In this document: positions 35,978 through 45,183 of the stretch, in pieces
Layout: each line of letters opens with the position of its first letter
Numbering within the stretch: the first letter of the stretch is position 1
Source: CAJQQK01 sp963696075
GTDB lineage: Bacteria; Pseudomonadota; Alphaproteobacteria; Rhizobiales; Hyphomicrobiaceae
Length of the DNA stretch: 64,000 nucleotides
Reading direction: 5' to 3'
Assembly (NCBI GenBank): GCA_963696075.1
Contig: CAVOJD010000002.1
Location: 1-64,000, forward strand
Program-made: the position numbers and the translations under genes
The notes under the pieces: generated by a model
Database searches by the model: none
Told to the model about the DNA's origin: nothing
Seen by the model: only the letters and a program-made list of their open reading frames with translations

Positions 35978-37147
35978 ATGCAGTCGGGCCAGATGGTGTT
36001 CACCGAAATGAACCGCGTGATCTTCGGCCGCCCCGCCGCCGAGGTCGTCGTCGAGGAGGCCGACCGGCTCGGCGCCAAGCGCGTCTTTATTCTCTCCGGC
36101 GGCACCCTCAATCGTAAAACAGATGAAGTGAAGAAAGTCGCCGCCGCCCTCGGCGACCGCTATGCCGGCGTTCACGACGACATGCCCGCGCATTCTCCCC
36201 GCGACGCCGTGGTCGCCTGCGCCAACGCCGCGCGCGATGCCGGCACCGATCTCCTGATCACACTCGGCGGCGGCTCCGTCACCGATGGCGGCAAAGCCGT
36301 CACCATCTGCCTTGAACACGGCGTCACCGATGTCGACGGCCTCGAAGCGTTCCGTTCCATCGTCAAGGACGGCAAACGCCATATCCCCGACTTCGCGGCT
36401 CCGAAGGTGCGCACGATCACGATCCCGACAACGCTTTCCGCCGGCGAATTCAACGCCCGCGCCGGCGTCACCGACACCCGCCTCAAGCTCAAACAGAGCT
36501 ACATGAACCCCGGCCTCGTCCCCGTCTCCGTGATCCTTGATCCCGCCGTCACCGTCCACACGCCGGAATGGCTCTGGCTCTCGAGCGGCGTCCGCGCCAT
36601 CGACCACGCCGTCGAAACGATCTGCTCCATTGATGCCAACGACTATACCGACGGCACCGCCATCCAGGCCCTCAAGTCGCTCAGCCAGGGGCTCGCCCGC
36701 TGCAAGTCCGACCCGACAGATCTCGAAGGCCGCCTCAAGTGTCAGATCGGCGCCTGGCTCTCGATGGTCGGTATCGTCGCCGGCACCCACCTCGGCGCCA
36801 GCCACGCCATCGGCCACATCCTGGGTGGCTCCGCCGGCGTGCCCCATGGCCACACCTCCTGCGTCATGCTCCCCTACGTCCTCGACTACAACAAACCCGT
36901 CAACGCCGACCGCCAGCAACTCGTTGCCGACGCCCTCGCCGCGCCCGATAAGCCTGCCTCCGAAACCCTGCACCACCTCATCAAGGGCCTTGGCATGCCC
37001 CGCACCTTGAGGGAAGTCGGCGTCGCGCGCGACGACCTCCCCCGCCTCGCTGAAAACTGCATGCTCGACGATTGGACCTTCTCTAATCCCCGCAAAATCT
37101 CCTCGCCCGGCCAGGTCATGGAGATTCTCGAAGCCGCGATGGGCTGA
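35978..37147 (+). CDS. Iron-containing alcohol dehydrogenase / maleylacetate-reductase-like
   Basis: A 389-residue group III alcohol dehydrogenase. The NAD(P) motif is TLGGGSVTDGGKA. Likely metal ligands are visible: Asp and His in GVRAIDHAVET, His in GASHAIGHILGG and His in GVPHGHT. An AGGAGA lies before the ATG at 35978. The overall form resembles both Fe-dependent alcohol dehydrogenases and maleylacetate reductases; with the four ligands intact I favour a metal-dependent oxidoreductase. The adjacent PanB-like protein suggests a shared pathway in which one enzyme makes or uses an oxo-acid or alcohol, but the substrate is unknown. Confidence 0.85.
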   Translation: MQSGQMVFTEMNRVIFGRPAAEVVVEEADRLGAKRVFILSGGTLNRKTDEVKKVAAALGDRYAGVHDDMPAHSPRDAVVACANAARDAGTDLLITLGGGSVTDGGKAVTICLEHGVTDVDGLEAFRSIVKDGKRHIPDFAAPKVRTITIPTTLSAGEFNARAGVTDTRLKLKQSYMNPGLVPVSVILDPAVTVHTPEWLWLSSGVRAIDHAVETICSIDANDYTDGTAIQALKSLSQGLARCKSDPTDLEGRLKCQIGAWLSMVGIVAGTHLGASHAIGHILGGSAGVPHGHTSCVMLPYVLDYNKPVNADRQQLVADALAAPDKPASETLHHLIKGLGMPRTLREVGVARDDLPRLAENCMLDDWTFSNPRKISSPGQVMEILEAAMG

Positions 37148-37349
37148 TCCGGCCCGCCCGGCGACCGGCCCCGTGCGGCGGCGCCACACCTGCGAAGAAT
37201 GCGAGAAACCTGCGCGTTTCTCTGCCCCCTGCCTTGTTTAGGCAAACTTTCTCGCCCAAGTTCCCCAAAGCACCACCTACCGTGGTGTTGGTGGCCCGCC
37301 GCCGCCCGCAAGGCGATGGCACCAGGCACCGAACGCGGGGGATGCACCC

Positions 37350-39329
37350 GTGAGGGACGACAACACTGACGGCCCGCGCGCCGCGCCTCATGACCTTGTC
37401 ATCGCTGACGCCTCCGAGCGTCAGCGCGCGTTTCGCCGTGCCCGGCGCAATTCCGTGTTCGTGCGCATGATGCGATGGGTCCTCCCCGTCGTGGCCCTCG
37501 CCCTGCTCTCGACCTACGGCCTTTTCATGCAGCATCGCATCCGTATAGAAACCGGCGATGTCATCGGCACCCTCAACACCGGCACCCTCACCGGCACGGG
37601 CTTCGAAAACTTCACCATGACGAGCCCCAGCTACCAGGGCTACAACGCCAAGAACGGCTCACGCTACCACGTCAAGGCCAACCGCGCCCTGACCGACCTC
37701 TCCCGCGACAAGCCGATCGAACTCTCCGGCATCAGCGGCACCCTCCAGCAAGCCGACGGCCGCACCACCAGCATCGAGGCCGCCCAAGGCGTCTTCGACC
37801 AGAAGAAGCGCACCCTGGAGCTCACCGGCGGCATTTCCGTCGCAGCCCCCAACGACCTCGCCGTGCGCCTCCAGAGCGCCCTCGTCGATGCCGCAACCAC
37901 CCGCATTACCTCGGCCGAGCCGGTCGAGGTCTCGATGCCGGACGGCGGCATTCGTTCCAACGCCTTCGAACTCGACCAGAAGAACCGCAAGATCTTCTTC
38001 ACGAACGGCGTCACGGCAAACCTCATCCCGCGCCCCGGCCAGCCCCCGAAACAAGCCGAGCCCAAAGCCGCCCCCGCAAACATGGCCGCCCTTGGCGCCG
38101 ATACCGGCCCCATCGCCATCACCTCGACCCGCCTCGAGGTCTCCGATACCGACCGCACCGCCCACTTCCAAGGCGATGTCCGCGCCAACCAGTCCGGCCG
38201 CACCCTCACAGCCCCCGAACTCACCGTGACCCTCGCGAAAGGCGCCCGCCTGCCCGGCTTGGGCAGCGCCGCGAAAAGCGCCTCGAGCGATCCCCGACAA
38301 CGCGCCGGCGTTGAAACACTGATCGCTGAGAAAGGCGTCGTCCTGACCGATTCGAACGGCGAGGTCCGCGCCGGCCGCGCCGAGTTCTTCGTCACCCGCA
38401 ACGAGGCGCACCTTTCCAATGCCGTCGAAATCAAGGGCGCCCGCGGCGGCGCCGTCACTGCCGATACCGCCACGATCGAAACGGCGACAAGCCGCATCGT
38501 CCTCACCGGCAAGGTCGTCGCCGAACAGAACCAGACACTTCTGCGCGGCACCCGTCTGGTCTATGAGCGCGAAAACGCCCGCCTCAGCCTGACCGCACCC
38601 GCCCAGCCCGGCGCCCCGGCAGGCCGCATCTTTGCCCGCCTCACCCCGGCCACCGCCCGGCCCCGGCGCAACCGGGCCACCCCCCGCGCGAGCCAGAGCC
38701 GCCTCGCCTTCACCACCGACCCGGACGCACCTGTCGAAATCACCGCCGCCAGCCTTGACGTCACAGACACCACCGAGACTGCCCGCTTCACCGGCGGCGT
38801 CCGCGCGCGCCAAGGCACTTTCTTGCTGACCGCCCCAACCCTGATGGCCCGCTACGCCGGGCGCATCGGCCTCGATGGGACGCAAGGCCGGGGCGGCGCA
38901 CCAGTCACCCTCAAGACGATCCGCGCCGCCGGCCCCGTCGAGATCACCTCCGCCAACGATGTCGCAGCCACCGGCGACCGCGCCCTCTACGATGCCGGCG
39001 CCGAGCAAGTGACACTCACCGGCAACGTCGTCCTGCGCCAGGGCCGCCAGATCGTGCGCGGCGAAAAACTCACCGTCGACCTCAAGACCGGCCGCGCCCG
39101 TGTCGAGAATGCCGGGCGCGGCAACACCACCGCCAAACCCCTCCAGCATGGCGCAGCGCCGAAGATCACCGCGAACCGTAACCAGCGCGACTGTGGCGGC
39201 CGCATGTGCGCCGTGTTCTTCCCCCGCGACTTCGAACAACAGCGCGCCAAGCCTCAAGCACGCCCAAAACCCGCTGCACCACGGCCCGCGATCTCGAACG
39301 GCTGGTCAACTTCCACAACCACCAATTGA
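37350..39329 (+). CDS. lptC: LptC-LptA fusion, LPS export periplasmic bridge protein
   Basis: A 659-residue protein far longer than LptC (about 200) or LptA (about 170-200). After a cytoplasmic tail, one membrane segment (41-60, RWVLPVVALALLSTYGLFM) leads to an LptC domain (about 65-225). Two OstA/LptA-like beta-jelly-roll domains follow at about 254-420 (GPIAITSTRLEVSDTDRTAHF) and 462-590 (VEITAASLDVTDTTETARF). A Pro/Arg-rich linker (about 420-460) joins them. The start is a GTG at 37350. It would carry LPS from the LptBFG complex towards LptD. The next gene is lptB, with no separate lptA between them, supporting a true fusion. Confidence 0.85.
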   Translation: MRDDNTDGPRAAPHDLVIADASERQRAFRRARRNSVFVRMMRWVLPVVALALLSTYGLFMQHRIRIETGDVIGTLNTGTLTGTGFENFTMTSPSYQGYNAKNGSRYHVKANRALTDLSRDKPIELSGISGTLQQADGRTTSIEAAQGVFDQKKRTLELTGGISVAAPNDLAVRLQSALVDAATTRITSAEPVEVSMPDGGIRSNAFELDQKNRKIFFTNGVTANLIPRPGQPPKQAEPKAAPANMAALGADTGPIAITSTRLEVSDTDRTAHFQGDVRANQSGRTLTAPELTVTLAKGARLPGLGSAAKSASSDPRQRAGVETLIAEKGVVLTDSNGEVRAGRAEFFVTRNEAHLSNAVEIKGARGGAVTADTATIETATSRIVLTGKVVAEQNQTLLRGTRLVYERENARLSLTAPAQPGAPAGRIFARLTPATARPRRNRATPRASQSRLAFTTDPDAPVEITAASLDVTDTTETARFTGGVRARQGTFLLTAPTLMARYAGRIGLDGTQGRGGAPVTLKTIRAAGPVEITSANDVAATGDRALYDAGAEQVTLTGNVVLRQGRQIVRGEKLTVDLKTGRARVENAGRGNTTAKPLQHGAAPKITANRNQRDCGGRMCAVFFPRDFEQQRAKPQARPKPAAPRPAISNGWSTSTTTN

Positions 39330-39477
39330 TCGCCGTTCTCCCCCGCCGGAATGCTCCCCCAGAGCACACCACCTTGCCAACACGCCACCCCCGCCATATT
39401 CCCTTACCCAGAGCTGCGCTAGATCACCTCCCGAGTGCTGACACGCTCTGCCGGACGCAAACCTCGAGGCCGCCCCC

Positions 39478-40350
39478 GTGCGACTGTTCCCGCTGAAAAA
39501 GGCTCAGAAAGCCACCGCCCCGCCAGCCCCTGAGGCTTGGCACCGGCAGCCCGCGGCTTTCGACGGCGCCGATCAGCCGGCTCCCACTTTCCGGCGCCTC
39601 GAATCAGATGAACTCGATGCCCCCCTCGGAGAGGGCTGGCTGCAAGCAACCGACGTCCGGAAATCCTACCGCAACCGCATGGTCGTGCGCGGCGTCAGCC
39701 TCGCCGTCCAGCGCGGCGAGGCCGTTGGCCTTCTCGGCCCCAACGGCGCCGGCAAGACGACCGTCTTCTACATGATCACCGGCCTTGTCCCCGCCGACGA
39801 GGGCGCCGTCTACGTCGACGGCAAAGACGTCACGCGTCTGCCGATGTACCGCCGCGCCCGCCTCGGCATCGGCTATCTGCCCCAGGAAGCCTCGATTTTC
39901 CGCGGCCTCACCGTCGAGCAGAACATCATGGCCGTCCTCGAGATCGTCGAGCCCAAGAAGAAGGCTCGAAAAGAGCAACTCGACCGGCTGCTTGAGGAAT
40001 TCAAGATCACGCGTCTGCGCAAATCCCCCTCGATAGCGCTATCCGGCGGCGAGCGGCGGCGCTGCGAGATCGCCCGCGCACTGGCAAGCCGGCCCTCCTT
40101 CATCCTCCTCGATGAACCTTTCGCCGGCATCGACCCCATCGCAGTCGGCGACATCCAGAACCTCGTCCGCCACCTGACCAGCCTCGGCATCGGCGTCCTC
40201 ATCACCGACCACAGCGTGCGCGAAACCCTGAGCCTGATCGACCGCGCCTACATCATCCACGACGGCCAGGTCCTGACCGACGGCACCCCCGACGAGATCA
40301 TCGCCAACGAAGATGTCCGCCGCGTCTATCTCGGCGACATGTTTGACTAG
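39478..40350 (+). CDS. lptB: LPS export ABC transporter ATP-binding protein
   Basis: A 290-residue ABC ATPase of the LptB group. Walker A is GPNGAGKTTVFYMI, the Q-loop region is GYLPQEASIF, the signature LSGGERRRCEIARAL, and Walker B ILLDEPFAGIDP. The C-terminal half is closely LptB-like, including TDHSVRETL. The GTG start at 39478 gives about 50 extra N-terminal residues before the conserved core at GWLQATDVRKSYRN, longer than usual. It powers extraction of LPS from the inner membrane together with LptFG (not in the window) and the preceding LptC-LptA fusion. Confidence 0.93.
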   Translation: MRLFPLKKAQKATAPPAPEAWHRQPAAFDGADQPAPTFRRLESDELDAPLGEGWLQATDVRKSYRNRMVVRGVSLAVQRGEAVGLLGPNGAGKTTVFYMITGLVPADEGAVYVDGKDVTRLPMYRRARLGIGYLPQEASIFRGLTVEQNIMAVLEIVEPKKKARKEQLDRLLEEFKITRLRKSPSIALSGGERRRCEIARALASRPSFILLDEPFAGIDPIAVGDIQNLVRHLTSLGIGVLITDHSVRETLSLIDRAYIIHDGQVLTDGTPDEIIANEDVRRVYLGDMFD

Positions 40351-40779
40351 GTCGCCGCCGGTTTCGCTCGGCGCGCTCTAAGGCGGCACCGCCCGCGCGG
40401 AGCACGGGGATGGTCCATCTTCACGCGTGCCGGCCAGCACCACGCCGCGATAGACTGCACCGCAACCGTCGCCACAATGAAACACGCACCAACACTGCCT
40501 AATATTTGACCTTGGTGCCCGGCTGCCCCATCCAATAGTCTGCGCCCGGGGCACGCGGGCCTGTCCCACCGGGCCATTGTGTGCACAAATCTTGTTCGCC
40601 AACCGTCCGCGCCACCCGACACCCGGCCGGACCCATCGCTTCGCGCGTTAAGGTTCGATTAATGATGAACCCGCTCAACCGGCGTTTCCCGCCGATAACG
40701 CGACAAAGGTAGCCATCCGTAAACCTTAGCTCGGCACTGTCTGACGTCGAACAAGGGGATGGAATTGAAGGGTTGATCG
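40351..40779. other. Intergenic region before rpoN
   Basis: This 429-base stretch between lptB and rpoN shows no convincing gene. It contains the CtrA-type box at 40648-40662 and probably the rpoN promoter. Reading frames on the minus strand here lack coding-like composition. Confidence 0.5.
40648..40662 (+). promoter_or_regulatory. CtrA-type binding site upstream of rpoN
   Basis: TTAA (40648-40651), seven bases, then TTAA (40659-40662) is an exact match to the alphaproteobacterial CtrA consensus TTAA-N7-TTAA. It lies about 118 bases before the rpoN start in otherwise GC-rich DNA, where chance occurrence is low. It suggests cell-cycle or developmental control of sigma-54. Confidence 0.55.
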
Positions 40780-42303
40780 ATGGCTCTATCGGCCAAATTG
40801 GAGATGCGCCAAGGCCAGCAACTGGTGATGACACCCCAGTTGCAGCAGGCGATCCGTCTGCTTCAGCTCTCGAACATGGAACTCAACGCGTTCGTTGAGG
40901 CCGAACTGGAGCGCAACCCGCTGCTCGAGCGTGACGACGAGTTTGAGACACCCCCCCCGCCAGCAACCCCGACCGCCGACGCCCGCGAAGCCGAACCCGC
41001 CGCCCCCGCCACCGACAACGCCGACCTCGATTTCAACGCCGGCGAAGTCGACTACACCGGCACCTTCGACACCGAAATCGACAACGTCTACCCGGAAGCC
41101 TCGCCGGCCGAATTCGGCGTCGACCCGCAAGCCTCCTGGTCGAGCCTGCCCCGTTCCGGCGGCTCCTTCGATGGCGACGCGCCAGATTACGAATCCTATG
41201 TCGGCAACACCCTCTCCCTCAAGGATCACCTCACCGAGCAACTGAACCTCGCCGTGACCGCACCGGCTGAACGCATGATCGGGGCCCATCTGATCGATCT
41301 CGTCGACGACGCCGGCTATCTCGCCGGCAGCCTCGACGAGATCGCCCTCAAGCTCGGCACCGCCACCACGGCCGTCGAAACCGTCCTCACCAAGCTGCAG
41401 ACCTTCGAGCCCACCGGCGTTTTCGCGCGCAGCCTGGCTGAATGCCTCGCCCTCCAGCTCAAGGAGCAGAACCGCTACGACCCCGTCATCGCAGCCGTTC
41501 TCGAAAACCTCGATCTGCTCGCAGCCCATAATCTTGCAGCCCTGCGCAAGAAGGCCGGCGTCGATCAGGAAGAACTGCACGACATCATCCATGAACTCAA
41601 ATCACTCGAGCCCAAGCCGGGCCTGAAGTACGGCTCGACGCCCGTGCAGCCAGTCGTCCCCGATGTCCTTGTGCGCCCCGCCGGTGACGGCGGCTGGATC
41701 GTCGAACTCAACAGCGACACCCTGCCCCGCGTCCTCGTCAACCGCATGTATTACACGCGGGTCAACAAGTGCTCGAATTCCAACGGCGACAAGGACTACA
41801 TCCAGGACTGCCTGCAAACCGCGAACTGGCTCGTTAAAAGCCTTGACCAGCGCGCCCGCACCATCCTGCGTGTCTCGGAGGAAATCGTCCGCCAGCAGGA
41901 TGGCTTCTTCATGCACGGCGTCGAGCACCTTCGCCCCCTTAATCTGCGCACCGTCGCCGATGCCATCTCGATGCACGAATCAACCATCAGCCGCGTCACC
42001 TCAAACAAATACATGGCAACGCCCCGCGGCATCCTTGAGCTGAAGTACTTCTTCACCTCCGCCATCCAGTCCGCCGACAACGGCGATGCCTATTCCTCCG
42101 AGGCCGTACGCCACCGGATCAAAACGCTGATCGACGCCGAGACCGCCAAAACCGTCCTCTCCGACGATAAGATTGTCGAGAGGCTGAAGGCCGAGGGCAT
42201 CGACATTGCCCGTCGCACCGTCGCCAAGTACCGCGAGAGCATGCGCATCCCCTCCTCGGTCCAGCGCCGTCGCGCAAAACGCCTGACCGCAGGCGCCCTT
42301 TGA
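40780..42303 (+). CDS. rpoN: RNA polymerase sigma-54 factor
   Basis: A 507-residue sigma-54. Region I at the N-terminus is the Gln/Leu-rich MTPQLQQAIRLLQLSNMEL. An acidic, Pro-rich linker follows (about 55-125). The DNA-binding half has an HTH around VADAISMHESTISRVTSNK and ends with the diagnostic RpoN box ARRTVAKYRE (477-486). It directs transcription of genes that need enhancer-binding activators, often for nitrogen and carbon use. The order rpoN, hpf, ptsN is standard in proteobacteria. Confidence 0.97.
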   Translation: MALSAKLEMRQGQQLVMTPQLQQAIRLLQLSNMELNAFVEAELERNPLLERDDEFETPPPPATPTADAREAEPAAPATDNADLDFNAGEVDYTGTFDTEIDNVYPEASPAEFGVDPQASWSSLPRSGGSFDGDAPDYESYVGNTLSLKDHLTEQLNLAVTAPAERMIGAHLIDLVDDAGYLAGSLDEIALKLGTATTAVETVLTKLQTFEPTGVFARSLAECLALQLKEQNRYDPVIAAVLENLDLLAAHNLAALRKKAGVDQEELHDIIHELKSLEPKPGLKYGSTPVQPVVPDVLVRPAGDGGWIVELNSDTLPRVLVNRMYYTRVNKCSNSNGDKDYIQDCLQTANWLVKSLDQRARTILRVSEEIVRQQDGFFMHGVEHLRPLNLRTVADAISMHESTISRVTSNKYMATPRGILELKYFFTSAIQSADNGDAYSSEAVRHRIKTLIDAETAKTVLSDDKIVERLKAEGIDIARRTVAKYRESMRIPSSVQRRRAKRLTAGAL

Positions 42304-42587
42304 GCGCCCTCTGACCCTTGCTTGACGCCACACGCCAAGCTCGCGCCGCAATGTCGCCGCAACCGCCTTCCAAACCCCGAAACACCGGGCAACCGATCCT
42401 TCAGGGTAATGCGAACCAGCAACCGCTTTCGTCGAATTCCATCCCGCTCAAGTCTTGCGCCGGCGCCCATCCGGTACGACGTTAGCTGTCGCGACGGTGT
42501 GTCCAACTGCTTCCCCTGACGTTCGACACCAAGTATGCTGACCCAGAGTGAAAGCGTGCGCGACCAATAAGAAAAGCCGGAGGTTAC

Positions 42588-43172
42588 ATGACCATTCAAG
42601 TGACGGGCAAGAATATGGAGACGGGAGATGCCTTCCAATCCTACGTCACCGACAAAGCACGCACAGTATTGGAGAAGTATATCGGCCCGGAAATCTCTGG
42701 TTACATTAGAATAGAGAAGATAAAGGCGCAGTTCCACACGCATTGCTCAATGCGCCTTAAGACGGGTCTCATGTTGGAATCACAGGGCCAGGCAAACGAC
42801 CCCTTCGCCAGCGCGGACGCCGCTTTGGAGCGTTTGGAAAAACGTGTCCGCCGCTATAAGCGTCGCCTGAAGGACCATCACCATGGCAACGGTCATGCCA
42901 ATGCGCGGTTCACCCCGGCAACCGATTCCGTGGTTCAAATCAACGAAGAAGACGATAATCAGCCAGCCGAGCAACACGATCCGATCATCGTCGCCGAGTC
43001 GGTTAGAGAGGTCCGCAACCTCTCCGTCAGTCAGGCTGTTATGCACTTGGACTTGACGGAACAGCCCTTTTTGGTGTTTCGACATGCGGGAACAGGTGCC
43101 GTCAACATCGTTTACCGTCGCGACGACGGAAACGTCGGTTGGATTAACCCGGAAGAGCCGGCGGCAAAATAG
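42588..43172 (+). CDS. hpf: Long-form ribosome hibernation promoting factor
   Basis: A 194-residue long HPF. The N-terminal S30AE domain (1-100) begins MTIQVTGKNMETGDAFQSYV and ends in a basic RVRRYKRRLKDHHH segment. A linker leads to the C-terminal dimerisation domain (about 130-190) with VRNLSVSQAVMHLDLTEQPF and FRHAGTGAVNIVYRRDDGN. Long HPF pairs two 70S ribosomes into inactive 100S dimers in stationary phase. GGAGG precedes the ATG. The gene is less GC-rich than its neighbours, but its place after rpoN is the usual one. Confidence 0.95.
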   Translation: MTIQVTGKNMETGDAFQSYVTDKARTVLEKYIGPEISGYIRIEKIKAQFHTHCSMRLKTGLMLESQGQANDPFASADAALERLEKRVRRYKRRLKDHHHGNGHANARFTPATDSVVQINEEDDNQPAEQHDPIIVAESVREVRNLSVSQAVMHLDLTEQPFLVFRHAGTGAVNIVYRRDDGNVGWINPEEPAAK

Positions 43173-43308
43173 AGCCAAGAGGCAGCACCGCCACAATGGC
43201 TGCAAAACATTTGGATCATTGAGCGCGTGAAGGCGCTGTGCGCGGTTTTCGGCACATTTGCTGCTTAGCATCCGCGTCGATTAGAGCTTTTCACGAGGAC
43301 GGATTGTC

Positions 43309-43779
43309 ATGGATCTCGCAGATCTCGTATCGCAACAGGCCATTATTCCCGCTCTCAAGGCGGAGAGTAAGAAGCAGGCGCTTCACGAGCTGGCAGCCAC
43401 AGCAAGCCAGCTATCGGACATTGCGATCCCTGCCCGTGAAATCTTCGACACCCTCCTCCAGCGCGAACGCCTGGGCTCGACCGGGCTTGGCCGCGGCATC
43501 GCCATCCCGCACGTCAAATTCAAGCAGCTCGACCGGATCTACTGCCTCTTCGCACGCCTTGAAAAACCGATAGATTTCGAGGCCTTGGACGACGAGCCCG
43601 TTGATCTCATCTTCCTGCTGCTCGCCCCCGAGCACGCCAGCGGCGACCACCTCAAGGCCCTCGCCCGCATTTCGCGCCTGTTGCGTGAGCCTGATGTGCT
43701 CCAGCGCCTGCGCGAGGCCGAAGACCCCGGCGAGATATTCCGGGCACTGACAGAGCCGGCAACGCCGCACGCAGCTTAG
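43309..43779 (+). CDS. ptsN: PTS IIA-like nitrogen-regulatory protein
   Basis: A 156-residue EIIA-Ntr domain protein. The phosphorylatable histidine is His68 in GRGIAIPHVKF, and the RERLGSTGLG segment before it is typical. DLIFLLLAPEHASGDHLKALARISRLL follows in the usual position. It receives phosphate from the PtsP/PtsO chain and regulates potassium, nitrogen and stress responses (family knowledge). It completes the rpoN-hpf-ptsN group. Confidence 0.95.
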   Translation: MDLADLVSQQAIIPALKAESKKQALHELAATASQLSDIAIPAREIFDTLLQRERLGSTGLGRGIAIPHVKFKQLDRIYCLFARLEKPIDFEALDDEPVDLIFLLLAPEHASGDHLKALARISRLLREPDVLQRLREAEDPGEIFRALTEPATPHAA

Positions 43780-43786
43780 TTTATTT

Positions 43787-43837
43787 CCGGTTTGAGACCC
43801 GACTGTGCCGATCGTGATCGGCCTGCGCCAAACCCGG
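43787..43837 (+). terminator. Structured terminator-like region after ptsN
   Basis: An outer stem, CCGGTTTG (43787-43794) with CAAACCCGG (43829-43837, one bulge), encloses a tight inner hairpin GCCGATC-GT-GATCGGC (43807-43822). It starts eight bases after the ptsN stop, between convergent genes. Confidence 0.4.
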
Positions 43838-44061
43838 CAAACACGATCTATGCCGAACCGAATCGAGCCTCAGGGTGCCAAACCGGCTCAAAATCGTTTC
43901 ACGTGAATCAAGCGCCCCAATCAAACACTTGCCCGCCTCACCAAGCGCTGCGATGCACCGAAAGTGCCGCGCCCCGTGGCAAGCACCGCCATGCCCGCGC
44001 ATTGAGCTTTGTGCCCAAAATATAGACAGACCGCCCCCCGCCGCGATGCGGCGGCTTTCGA

Positions 44062-44877
44062 TCAAAGCCCGAGTGCGGCTGGACTGACGAACCACAGACC
44101 AGCCAACCCCGCAAACCCGACCAGGATCCGCCACCACGCGAAGAACGCGAAGCCGTGGCTTGAAACGAAATCGAGCAGATAGCGAACCACCACGACGGCC
44201 GCGAAGAACGACACCACAAACCCGATCGCAATCGCCTGCGTGTCGTCGGGCGAAAGGACCGACCAGTTCTTGTAGAGATCGTAGGCGAAAGCGCCCGACA
44301 TCGTCGGCATCGCCAGAAAGAACGAGAACTCCGCCGCCGACCGCTTGTCGGTGCCAAGCAACAGCGCCCCCACAATCGTCGCCCCCGACCGTGAAACACC
44401 CGGGATCATCGCGACGCACTGGCATGCACCGATCGCAAGCGCCATCAATGGCGGGAAATCCATCGCGTCCGTATAGCGCGGCTTCAGTGGCAAACGGTCG
44501 ACGATCAGCAGGATGACGCCGCCAATGATCAGCGTCGAACAAATCAACAGCGGACTCTCGAACAGCACCGTCTTGATGAAGTCATGCGCCATCACCCCCA
44601 CCACGACGGCAGGCAGAAACGCGAGCAACACCGCGATGACGAACCGCCGCGACCGCGCATCACTCGTCAACGTCGCGGCAATCTTCCACAACTTGCCGAA
44701 ATAAACCGACAGGATCGCGAGAATGGCGCCAAGTTGGATGAGCACCTCGAAGACCTTGCCCGGGGAATCAAAGCCGAGAAAATAGCCCGCCAGCAGAATG
44801 TGCCCCGTCGATGAGACCGGAATAAATTCCGTGAGGCCCTCAAGCAGGCCAAGCAGAACGACCTGCCAGGTTTCCAT
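44062..44877 (-). CDS. uppP: Undecaprenyl-diphosphatase
   Basis: A 271-residue multi-pass membrane protein of the BacA/UppP family. The two catalytic motifs are present: GLTEFIPVSSTGHILLAGYF near the N-terminus and PGVSRSGATIVGALLLGTDK in the middle, with the essential Glu, Ser and Arg. It removes phosphate from undecaprenyl diphosphate to recycle the carrier lipid for peptidoglycan and polysaccharide synthesis. It is convergent with ptsN. Confidence 0.96.
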   Translation of the reverse strand: METWQVVLLGLLEGLTEFIPVSSTGHILLAGYFLGFDSPGKVFEVLIQLGAILAILSVYFGKLWKIAATLTSDARSRRFVIAVLLAFLPAVVVGVMAHDFIKTVLFESPLLICSTLIIGGVILLIVDRLPLKPRYTDAMDFPPLMALAIGACQCVAMIPGVSRSGATIVGALLLGTDKRSAAEFSFFLAMPTMSGAFAYDLYKNWSVLSPDDTQAIAIGFVVSFFAAVVVVRYLLDFVSSHGFAFFAWWRILVGFAGLAGLWFVSPAALGL

Positions 44878-45183
44878 CGGCTACAAACCTTTCCAAAGGT
44901 GTCGGCAACGCGCTTGGGAACACGCGTCAGTTCCCAGCGCCAGACGCATGCCTACCAAACCGCGCCCCGAGCGCAAGAGCGTCACTGCCACACATTGGCC
45001 GCCCCTCGTCCGCATGGTGAACACTGGGTCGCCAGCCGCCTCCGGTCGATCGCAACGTCGCGCCACAAAATCCTGTCCGGTTGACGAATCGACCCGAGCG
45101 CCGCTCAATCCCCCCGGCCCGGACCATCGGCCGGCCCAAATGTCGCAGCTTCGCGCGGCAGACCGCTAAACCTGGTGACTGGG
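44878..45183. other. Intergenic region between uppP and GST
   Basis: A 306-base divergent region between the uppP and GST starts. I see no gene or clear promoter in it. Confidence 0.4.

Noticed and set aside
37203..37287. Small hairpins (GAGAAAC/GTTTCTC and CACCAC/GTGGTG) before the LptC-LptA gene
   Set aside because: Stems are only 6-7 bp, with no T-run or conserved structure that I could tie to a terminator or riboswitch.
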